DNA from: Lachnospiraceae bacterium UBA1755
GTDB taxonomy: Bacteria > Bacillota > Clostridia > Lachnospirales > Lachnospiraceae
Assembly (NCBI GenBank): GCA_002314805.1
Contig: DCHJ01000056.1
Location: 153 to 5,528 of the forward strand
Length of the DNA: 5,376 nt
Reading direction: 5' to 3'
The notes under the pieces were generated by a model that had not been told where the DNA came from, did not search any database, and saw nothing but the letters and a program-made list of their open reading frames with translations. The position numbers and the translations under genes are program-made. Below are positions 1 through 5,327 of this stretch, piece after piece (within the stretch, counting starts at the first letter, position 1; each line of letters begins with the position of its first letter).

Positions 1-72
1 CCGGCTCAGGGCAGAGGTGCACAGTGCCGCCGGCTTGAGGCAGTAATAACAGAGCCGGCGACGCGGTATTTC
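1..72. repeat. Direct repeat copy A, cut by the left window edge
   Basis: This GC-rich stretch aligns colinearly with 193-263. The blocks match in order: 1-7 with 193-199 (CCGGCTC, identical), the AGTGC at 23-27 with 216-220, 40-54 with 233-247 (13 of 15 identical, core GTAAT-ACAGAG), and 62-72 with 253-263 (CGCGGTATTTC, 11 of 11). The spacing between blocks is preserved to within one or two bases, and the offset is about 192 bp. Since copy A begins at the very first base, the repeat probably continues to the left. An open frame runs from the edge to a stop at 151-153, but it has no visible start and also covers the repeat and hairpin, so I do not call it a gene. Confidence 0.7.
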
Positions 73-102
73 GCTCAGATGACGGCTCGCGCCTCAGTTT
101 CC

Positions 103-160
103 GACGTCGCGTTACTAAGCTCATACATCACTTCGTTCGTATTCGCTAAGTAACGACGTC
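103..160. repeat. Long imperfect hairpin between the repeat copies
   Basis: Arm 103-126 pairs with arm 139-160 around a 12-nt loop (127-138). The outer seven pairs (103-109 with 154-160, GACGTCG/CGACGTC) are perfect. A two-base bulge (110-111) follows, then TTACT/AGTAA, one A-A mismatch, AGC/GCT, a two-base mismatch, and ATAC/GTAT next to the loop. About 19 base pairs form in total. Short flanking arms GTTTCC (97-102) and GGAAAC (178-183) are also complementary. No U-tract follows, so it is not an ordinary intrinsic terminator. The structure and its GC-rich flanks fit a dispersed palindromic repeat or a structured RNA. I do not recognise a named family. Confidence 0.75.
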
Positions 161-174
161 TCCAAATGCATCTT

Positions 175-267
175 CGCGGAAACACCGTGCCGCCGGCTCG
201 TGGCGGATGCAGCATAGTGCAGCTGACCTGATGCGGTAATGACAGAGAACGCCGCGGTATTTCCGTG
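175..267 (+). other. Structured leader stem just upstream of the reductase gene
   Basis: Positions 175-189 can pair with 253-267 in 14 of 15 positions (two G-U pairs, one C-A mismatch at 183/259). The core is GGAAACACCG against CGGTATTTCC. Inside the closed loop, CCGCC (190-194) pairs with GGCGG (202-206) over a 7-nt loop, and CAGC (210-213) can pair with GCTG (222-225). The result is a branched fold. Its base ends about five bases before the GAGAGGA ribosome binding site (273-279) of the reductase gene. It may be an untranslated leader structure, or simply the second unit of the repeat. It shows none of the conserved boxes I know for T-box or cobalamin elements. Confidence 0.5.
193..263. repeat. 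Direct repeat copy B
   Basis: This is the complete partner of 1-72, with the same block order and a terminal identical 11-mer, CGCGGTATTTC. The middle block (221-232 against 28-39) is the least conserved, with about 7 of 12 positions identical. In this copy the terminal block forms the 3' side of the 175-267 stem. The matching 5' side of copy A would lie left of the window. After 263 the resemblance ends and the leader of the reductase gene begins. Confidence 0.7.
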
Positions 268-285
268 CAGCAGAGAGGATAATAT

Positions 286-1401
286 ATGTACATAAACAAG
301 TTTAAGGAGTGTGAACTTTCAGCACTGGGCATGGGGACCATGAGGCTGCCGCTCAACAGTGATGACCAGAAAGACATCGATATCGAAAAGGCAGGGGAAG
401 TGATAGCATATGGACTGAGTCACGGAATCAATTACATTGATCTGGCATATGGATATCACGATGGAGTATGCGAGGAGGTCATGGGAAGCATCCTTAAGGA
501 CTATCCGAGAGACAGCTATTATCTGGCGGATAAGTTTCCGGGCTACATTGAGGAACTGGCGAAGAAACCTCAGGAGGTTTTTGAAACACAGCTTAAAAGG
601 ACCGGAGCAGGATATTTTGATTTTTATCTGCTTCATGCGGTTATGAGTGATAATGTGGACAGCTATCTTGATCCTGAATATGGAGTGATAGATTATCTTC
701 TTGAGGAAAAGAGTAAGGGCAGGATAAAGCATCTTGGTTTTTCGTGTCATATCTCACCTGAGGGACTGGAAGATTTTCTGTCTAAGCGCGGAAGTGATAT
801 GGAGTTCTGTCAGATACAGCTTAACTGGCTGGACTGGACGGTTCAGGATGCAAAGAGGAAGGTGGAGATACTCAGGCAATTCGGCCTGCCAATCTGGGTC
901 ATGGAACCGGTGCGCGGCGGCAAGCTGGTAAGACTTGCATCGGAGGATGCCGCAAAATTAAAGGAATTAAGACCTGAGGCAGCCACTGTGGAATGGTGTT
1001 TCAGATTTCTGCAGTCGATACCTGAGGTGAAGATGGTATTGTCCGGCATGAACAGTATTCAGCAGATCACTGATAATGTCAGATATCACGAGTGCAGAGA
1101 ATCGTTAAATGCAAAAGAAATGAATACTATCACCGGTATAGGTGAAAGGATGAGCCGCGATGACAGGGTTCTCTGTACTGCCTGCCGCTACTGCGCTCCT
1201 CATTGCCCAATGAAGCTGGATATTCCCGGGCTGATAAGGCTTTACAATGAACTCAGTCATGCCGACGGAGATCCCGGGGCAGCGGCCAGGCTTGAAGCAT
1301 TGTCAGAGGAAGAAAAACCGCATAACTGCATCGGGTGCGGCACGTGTACGTCATTATGCCCTCAGGGTATTAAGGTATCTGAAGTGTTGAAAAAGCTATA
1401 A
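286..1401 (+). CDS. Aldo/keto reductase with C-terminal 2[4Fe-4S] ferredoxin domain
   Basis: Predicted cytoplasmic NAD(P)H-linked oxidoreductase of the COG1453-type aldo/keto reductase group, 371 residues, the usual length for that group. Residues 1-270 form the TIM barrel. The expected catalytic tetrad is present: Asp52 and Tyr57 in IDLAYGYHDG, Lys83 in ADKFPG, His117 in YLLHAV. The cofactor-loop motif is LSGMNSIQQITDN (252-264). Two ferredoxin motifs of the form CxxCxxCxxxCP follow: Cys297/300/303/307 and Cys348/351/354/358. Each should hold a [4Fe-4S] cluster that could pass electrons to or from the nicotinamide site. The ATG at 286 is chosen because GAGAGGA (273-279) lies six bases upstream and the N-terminus matches the family start. 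The substrate is unknown. Position beside two predicted fucosidases suggests, by inference only, an aldehyde or keto sugar such as lactaldehyde from deoxyhexose breakdown. No signal peptide or membrane segment is seen. Confidence 0.95.
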   Translation: MYINKFKECELSALGMGTMRLPLNSDDQKDIDIEKAGEVIAYGLSHGINYIDLAYGYHDGVCEEVMGSILKDYPRDSYYLADKFPGYIEELAKKPQEVFETQLKRTGAGYFDFYLLHAVMSDNVDSYLDPEYGVIDYLLEEKSKGRIKHLGFSCHISPEGLEDFLSKRGSDMEFCQIQLNWLDWTVQDAKRKVEILRQFGLPIWVMEPVRGGKLVRLASEDAAKLKELRPEAATVEWCFRFLQSIPEVKMVLSGMNSIQQITDNVRYHECRESLNAKEMNTITGIGERMSRDDRVLCTACRYCAPHCPMKLDIPGLIRLYNELSHADGDPGAAARLEALSEEEKPHNCIGCGTCTSLCPQGIKVSEVLKKL

Positions 1402-1486
1402 TAAACGAAGGGCAGTCATTTTTATTAAAGTACTCGATCATGCGGACTGAAACGCCCCGGCATTATAAGCGGTTCAGTTACGGTAC

Positions 1487-1492
1487 AGGAGG
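1487..1492 (+). promoter_or_regulatory. Consensus ribosome binding site that sets the start of the GH151-like gene
   Basis: A perfect AGGAGG lies inside the longest open frame (which opens at ATG 1440), 7 bases before an in-frame GTG (1500) and 10 bases before the adjoining in-frame ATG (1503). It argues against the 1440 start, which has no Shine-Dalgarno sequence and would add 21 residues with no resemblance to the family. GTG 1500 has the better spacing and ATG 1503 the better codon. The two differ by a single residue. Confidence 0.8.
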
Positions 1493-1502
1493 AAGAACAG
1501 TG

Positions 1503-3581
1503 ATGAAATGGTATGAGAACAGTTTTCGCCGTCATCTGGCTGATATGCATCTTGAAGACTGGAATGATGAGTTTTTCAGAGATTTTGAGCCTCAGGATTA
1601 CGTGGACAATCTCAAAAAAGCGCATATTCAGACTGCAATGATATATCTGCAGTCACATGTGGGCTATTGCAACTTTATTACGGCATCAGGCAAGGCGCAT
1701 AGGGCAATGAATGTGCCCCATAACAAGATCCAGCAGCTGGTGGAGCTCTGCCACGAAGCAGGCATAAGTGTTGTGGGATATTATAGCTGCATTTACAATA
1801 CATGGGCTCATGATACATACAAGGACTGGCGAATGGTCAATAAGGACGGTCTCTCGATGCGTCAGCGCATACCGCATTACCGTTATGGCTTCTGCTGTCC
1901 GAACAATGAGGATTACAGAGAGTTTGTCCGTAAACAGATATTTGAAATTGCAGACAGCTTTAAGCTTGAAGGTATGTTTTATGACATGCTCTTCTGGGAG
2001 GATATATGCTACTGTCCTGAGTGCAGGAAGCGCTTCCGCAGGGAGACGGGACTGGAGCTTCCTGAGAAGACCCTGACTCCGTTCACGGCTCTTATTACAG
2101 GTCAGCGCGGGGAGCAGTGTTTTGCATTGCCTGATAAGGGCTGGAGCGATCCTGTCTGGATAAAGTTTATCGAAGCAAGAGCCCGCTGGATGGGAGATTT
2201 TGCAGGCTTTGTGGCTGACTGTACAAGAGAAGCAATGCCGGGTGTTACCGTAGAGCACAATTATGCATCCGCGGTGGCAGGTGACTGGAGATACGATTCG
2301 GGAGAGCTTGTCAGCAATGTCTGTGATTACGTGGGCGGAGATCTGTACGGCGATGATTACAGTCATTCATTCACGGCTAAGTATTATCTCAATGTTACAA
2401 AGAATCAGCCCTTTGAATATATGACAGCCAGATGCCAGGTAGGCCTGAACAGACATACATTGACCAAGTCAGAACGTCAGCTGCGTCTTGAGACCATGCT
2501 CATTGCAGCTCATCACGGGGCAAGCTTTTTCATCGATGCCATTGACCCAAAGGGTACTATGGATACACGTGTGTATGACCGTATGGGCAATGTGTACGCA
2601 GAGCAGGCAAAATATGAGGATACCTTCCGCCGAGGAGAGCATCTTGAGGATGCGGCAGTATTCTATTCCGCAGCAGGACGCTATAATCCTAACGGAGATG
2701 ATGGTCTCAACAGCCGTACGGCGTCTGATGCGGCAGTCAGGAGACTGATCCGGCAGCACATTCCGGTAGGTGTTATCAATAATACTATGAATAAGGATCT
2801 TTCCGGCTATAAGGTGATCATTGCACCCGCAGTCGCAGGTATCTGGCCTGAGGCAAAGCAGGGACTGATCGATTACGTAAATAACGGCGGCAGCCTTTAT
2901 TTCAGCGGCAACGGCGCACCGGAGCTGCTGGAGGAATTCTTTAATGCAAGGATAGATCATATCACTGAAGAAAACTGTACATATATCGCCCCGGCAGCGG
3001 GTCATGAGGATCTTTTCAGCGAGTTCACCGGGGATTACCCTCTCAATGCATTCTGTCATCAGGCAGTACTTGCAAACGGGGGGCTGAAGGGTGAGGTCAT
3101 CGGCCGGATGGTCCTTCCGTATACTGCAAGGACTGAAGACAGATATGCATCTATCCATTCAGACCCGCCTGGCGTCTGGACAGAAAATCCGAGTGTGCTG
3201 TACACAGAATACGGTAAGGGCCGTGTAATGTGGTCGGCAGTTTCCTTTGAAGCATTTGAGGGATGGCAGTATGAAGAGATGCTCATGAGCTTCATCGGGT
3301 ATCTGGGTGCTAAGGACTGGACACTTACCACGGACGCCGCTGAAGGCGTGGAGCTTGTGACATTTAAGACAGAGGAAGGATATCTTATCAGTGCAGTAGA
3401 CATGCAGTCCCAGATAAGAGATATCAATGACAAGCCTATCCGTATCGAGGTAAAGGCAGATGGCCCTAAGACGGTCGAGTTACTTCCGGAAAGAAACAGG
3501 ATCCCGTCTGAGTATAAGGATGGGAAGGTATGCTTTACATTACCGGCACTATCTCAGTTTGCGATGTGTGAAGTTAAGTGA
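1503..3581 (+). CDS. GH151-like glycoside hydrolase, predicted alpha-L-fucosidase
   Basis: 692 residues from ATG 1503, with no signal peptide, so cytoplasmic. The sequence resembles the proteins usually annotated as hypothetical glycosyl hydrolase 6 or beta-galactosidase-trimerisation-domain proteins, including the GH151 alpha-fucosidases. Domains as read: a TIM-barrel catalytic domain at about 1-375, a Rossmann-like, amidotransferase-fold trimerisation domain at about 383-600 (DAAVFYS, then GYKVIIAPAVAGI and IDYVNNGGSLYFSGN), and a small beta domain at about 605-692. Candidate acidic catalytic residues sit at predicted strand ends: Asp161 in GMFYDMLFW (best nucleophile candidate), Glu251 in VEHNYA, Asp280 in GGDLYGD, Glu305 in PFEYMTARC, Asp345 and Asp348 in FFIDAIDPKG. 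A CYCPEC motif (Cys169, 171, 174) follows the Asp161 strand and may bind metal. The GH29 gene downstream supports fucose-related activity. Activity on another sugar cannot be excluded, since related proteins are mostly uncharacterised. Family assignment is from recall of motifs, not a search. Confidence 0.85.
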   Translation: MKWYENSFRRHLADMHLEDWNDEFFRDFEPQDYVDNLKKAHIQTAMIYLQSHVGYCNFITASGKAHRAMNVPHNKIQQLVELCHEAGISVVGYYSCIYNTWAHDTYKDWRMVNKDGLSMRQRIPHYRYGFCCPNNEDYREFVRKQIFEIADSFKLEGMFYDMLFWEDICYCPECRKRFRRETGLELPEKTLTPFTALITGQRGEQCFALPDKGWSDPVWIKFIEARARWMGDFAGFVADCTREAMPGVTVEHNYASAVAGDWRYDSGELVSNVCDYVGGDLYGDDYSHSFTAKYYLNVTKNQPFEYMTARCQVGLNRHTLTKSERQLRLETMLIAAHHGASFFIDAIDPKGTMDTRVYDRMGNVYAEQAKYEDTFRRGEHLEDAAVFYSAAGRYNPNGDDGLNSRTASDAAVRRLIRQHIPVGVINNTMNKDLSGYKVIIAPAVAGIWPEAKQGLIDYVNNGGSLYFSGNGAPELLEEFFNARIDHITEENCTYIAPAAGHEDLFSEFTGDYPLNAFCHQAVLANGGLKGEVIGRMVLPYTARTEDRYASIHSDPPGVWTENPSVLYTEYGKGRVMWSAVSFEAFEGWQYEEMLMSFIGYLGAKDWTLTTDAAEGVELVTFKTEEGYLISAVDMQSQIRDINDKPIRIEVKADGPKTVELLPERNRIPSEYKDGKVCFTLPALSQFAMCEVK

Positions 3582-3769
3582 CCGGGGGATATGAGCAAGA
3601 AGAAGGATATTGCTTTTCAGCAGCAATGGTGATGAGCCCTGCAGCCTGTGACGGAAGGGCTGAAGATCACATAAGACAATAAACAGAGGCGCACCGGTTC
3701 TCCTTACAGGGGCCGATGTGTCAGAGCAAAAACAGATAATAGATATAGACAAGGAAAGAAGGTAAAAGT
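3582..3769 (+). other. Structured spacer between the two glycosidase genes
   Basis: There is no gene in these 188 bases. Three small hairpins can be drawn. The first is ATTGCT (3609-3614) with AGCAAT (3622-3627). The second is AGCCCT (3635-3640) with AGGGCT (3656-3661), which can be lengthened by TGAT (3630-3633) with ATCA (3666-3669). The third is CACCGG (3692-3697) with CCG-at-GTG (3713-3720), containing an inner CCT/AGG stem at 3702-3710. None is followed by a run of T, so none looks like a strong intrinsic terminator. No convincing -35/-10 pair is visible either. Read-through from the upstream gene is the simplest reading, with the hairpins possibly stabilising or processing the transcript. 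Confidence 0.4.
3757..3762 (+). promoter_or_regulatory. Ribosome binding site of the GH29 gene
   Basis: AGAAGG lies seven bases before ATG 3770, within a purine-rich stretch (3751-3762). It supports that start, which also puts the family motif WFTRDRFGMFIHFG at residues 15-28, where GH29 proteins lacking a signal peptide begin. Confidence 0.75.
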
Positions 3770-5092
3770 ATGTCAGCTTACTCAGTCAGACCAACTCCGG
3801 GAGATTCTTCATGGTTTACCAGAGATCGCTTCGGAATGTTTATTCATTTCGGGATTTACTCAATGCCTGCAAGACATGAATGGGTAAAATCCAATGAAAA
3901 GATAACTGAAGAAAAATATGATAAGTACTTTAAGTATTTTGATCCTGACCTTTATGATCCGAAGGATTGGGCAAGACAGGCAAAGGCAGCGGGTATGAAG
4001 TATGCAGTACTTACCACCAAACATCATGACGGATTCTGCCTTTTTGACAGTAAATATACAGATTACAAGGCTACAAATACACCCTGCGGCAGAGATCTCG
4101 TACGTGAATATGTTGAAGCATTCAGGGCTGAAGGCCTACATGTAGGTCTTTACTATTCACTCATAGACTGGCATCATCCGGATTTTACACTGGATGTATA
4201 TCATCCGAGAAGAGATGATGAGAATGCCTTTGAACTCAATAAGGGACGTGACATGAAGAAGTACACAGAATATCTTCACAATCAGGTCACAGAGCTTATG
4301 ACCAATTACGGGAAGATCGATATCCTGTGGCTTGATTTCTCTTATCCGTGGATGAACGGCAAGGGAGACAAGGCATGGATGCGCGGAAAAGACAAGGATG
4401 ACTGGGAGGCAGAAAAACTGCTTGCTCATGTAAGAGAGCTGCAGCCGGGTATACTGATCGATGACCGCGCAGGAGTGGAAGCCGATATGACAACACCTGA
4501 GCAGGTGGCTATCACAGACTGGCCAAGACATAAGGTGACAGGAGAAAGACTCCTCTGGGAAACCTGTCAGACCTTCTCGGGTTCATGGGGATATGCAAGG
4601 GACGAGATGAGCTGGAAATCTCCGGAGATGCTCATCCGGATGCTCATCAACACAGTATCATACGGCGGCAATCTCCTTATGAACGTGGGGCCTACAGCAA
4701 GAGGCTGTCTGGATAGCAGGACAGAAGCGGCACTTAAGGCTTTTGCTGAATGGATGAAATACAACAGCCGTTCTATTTATGGCTGTACCATGGCTGATCC
4801 CGGATTTACGGCACCGCCTGACTGCAGATTTACCCAGAGTCAGGACGGAAAGAGACTGTATCTGCATATGTTTGCATATCCGTTCCATACAATACTTCTT
4901 CCCGGAATGGCAGGAAAAGTTGACTATGCGCAGTTCCTCAATGATGGCAGTGAAGTACGCTTCTCTGACGGAGTAATGCAGTATATTACAGATCTTGAGG
5001 ACGAAAAGCTTGAGGGTGACCCGCTGGTATTGTATCTGCCTACAGTAAAGCCTGATCATATAGTACCGGTCATTGAATTATTCCTGAAGTGA
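3770..5092 (+). CDS. GH29 alpha-L-fucosidase, cytoplasmic
   Basis: Retaining exo-glycosidase that releases terminal alpha-linked L-fucose from oligosaccharides; 440 residues, near the short end of the family. The catalytic barrel spans about 1-340 and a C-terminal beta-sandwich about 345-440. Family motifs in order: WFTRDRFGMFIHFGIYS (15-31, His26 a likely fucose contact), TTKHHDGFCLFDSKYTDY (82-99, His85/His86), DWHHPDF (133-139), KIDILWLDFSY (182-192, with Asp189 the expected nucleophile), LQPGILIDDR (224-233), WETCQTFSGSWGY (263-275), and GGNLLMNVGPTARG (299-312). The acid/base residue is not well conserved across GH29; Glu264 is only a candidate, and I cannot tell the broad-specificity subfamily from the alpha-1,3/4-specific one. 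No signal peptide or carbohydrate-binding module is present, so the substrate must be imported. It follows the GH151-like gene by 188 bp and is probably expressed with it. Confidence 0.95.
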   Translation: MSAYSVRPTPGDSSWFTRDRFGMFIHFGIYSMPARHEWVKSNEKITEEKYDKYFKYFDPDLYDPKDWARQAKAAGMKYAVLTTKHHDGFCLFDSKYTDYKATNTPCGRDLVREYVEAFRAEGLHVGLYYSLIDWHHPDFTLDVYHPRRDDENAFELNKGRDMKKYTEYLHNQVTELMTNYGKIDILWLDFSYPWMNGKGDKAWMRGKDKDDWEAEKLLAHVRELQPGILIDDRAGVEADMTTPEQVAITDWPRHKVTGERLLWETCQTFSGSWGYARDEMSWKSPEMLIRMLINTVSYGGNLLMNVGPTARGCLDSRTEAALKAFAEWMKYNSRSIYGCTMADPGFTAPPDCRFTQSQDGKRLYLHMFAYPFHTILLPGMAGKVDYAQFLNDGSEVRFSDGVMQYITDLEDEKLEGDPLVLYLPTVKPDHIVPVIELFLK

Positions 5093-5113
5093 CGGGACCG
5101 GGGCAGTTAAGGA

Positions 5114-5139
5114 ACAGGGTATACGGGTATGCTCCCTGT
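5114..5139 (+). terminator. Weak hairpin after the GH29 gene
   Basis: ACAGGG (5114-5119) pairs perfectly with CCCTGT (5134-5139) around a 14-base loop that itself holds ATAC/GTAT. It starts 22 bases after the stop codon, a usual place for a terminator, but the following bases (TCTCGCGATTCTT region) are not a T-run. It may be an RNA 3'-end stabiliser or a weak, factor-dependent stop. Confidence 0.3.
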
Positions 5140-5157
5140 CTCGCGATTCTTATATCA

Positions 5158-5220
5158 TGAAGGATCATAAACTTCTATTCGAATTAGAACTAAAAATGAA
5201 CACGGAGGTCAGATCCTTTA
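5158..5220. repeat. Nested inverted repeats downstream of the GH29 gene
   Basis: The outer arms TGAAGGATC (5158-5166) and GATCCTTTA (5212-5220) are complementary over nine positions, with one G-U pair and a perfect AAGGATC/GATCCTT core. Inside them lies a smaller near-palindrome at 5173-5189: TTCTA and TAGAA flank the palindrome TTCGAA, offset by one extra T. The element could be a DNA operator for the gene to the right, or a stem in a transcript. It precedes the predicted -10 by about 100 bases. Confidence 0.45.
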
Positions 5221-5221
5221 A

Positions 5222-5260
5222 GAAAAGCGCGTCACGACGCGGAAAAACCGCTGTTTTGCT
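5222..5260 (+). terminator. Possible terminator with two competing hairpins
   Basis: The palindrome CGCGTC-AC-GACGCG (5228-5241) overlaps a second hairpin GCGG-AAAAA-CCGC (5239-5251) followed closely by TTTT (5254-5257). An outer pairing of AAAAGCG (5223-5229) with CGC-TG-TTTT (5249-5257) is also possible. The A-rich/T-rich flanks resemble an intrinsic terminator of the fucosidase operon, though each stem is short. Because the two main hairpins share 5239-5241 they cannot form together. Confidence 0.35.
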
Positions 5261-5275
5261 TGCGAACCGGTGGAA

Positions 5276-5327
5276 AAATTAAAAATTTGGAAATAGCGGA
5301 TTCGCCCTTTTCATATGATACTATAAT
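5276..5327 (+). promoter_or_regulatory. Putative sigma-A promoter for a gene beyond the right edge
   Basis: A perfect TATAAT at 5322-5327 follows an A+T-rich tract (5276-5288). No good -35 stands at 16-18 bases: the hexamer there is GATTCG, and TTCGCC at 15 bases is only a partial match. Activator dependence is possible. Downstream, GATAAA occurs twice (5333-5338, 5345-5350), and GAGG (5362-5365) lies seven bases before a TTG (5373) that could be a start codon, but the window ends too soon to judge. Confidence 0.45.

Noticed and set aside
1..153. Open reading frame entering from the left edge and ending at TAA 151-153
   Set aside because: It has no start in view and spans the repeat and half of the hairpin, and I recognise nothing in its translation. 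It could be the tail of a real gene, but the repeat structure explains the sequence better.
1..285. CRISPR array, tRNA, T-box or cobalamin riboswitch in the leader
   Set aside because: There are only two diverged repeat copies, no evenly spaced spacers, no cloverleaf with a CCA end, and none of the conserved riboswitch boxes I could check by eye.
239..295. Short ORF in repeat copy B running into the reductase start
   Set aside because: It has no ribosome binding site; its likeness to copy A at the peptide level simply follows from the nucleotide repeat.
75..377. Minus-strand open frame of 100 codons
   Set aside because: It overlaps the start of the well-supported reductase gene and translates the repeat and hairpin; no domain is recognisable.
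1397..1402. TATAAT overlapping the reductase stop codon, as a promoter for the GH151-like gene
   Set aside because: No acceptable -35 lies 15-19 bases upstream, and the motif is easily formed by the CTATAATAA context.
1686..3158. Two long minus-strand open frames (1686-2366 and 2469-3158)
   Set aside because: They lie opposite the GH151-like coding sequence, whose motifs are clear throughout. They look like shadow frames from codon bias, and no family is recognised.
3591..3632. Thirteen-codon ORF right after the GH151-like gene
   Set aside because: The only G-rich stretch (3584-3589) is about one base from the ATG, too close to serve as a ribosome binding site, and the peptide is very short.
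3577..5103. Similar tails after both glycosidase stop codons (AAGTGAC followed by ACCGGGG or CCGGGGG)
   Set aside because: The match is short, differs by a five-base insertion, and partly reflects a shared Lys-stop ending; chance is sufficient.
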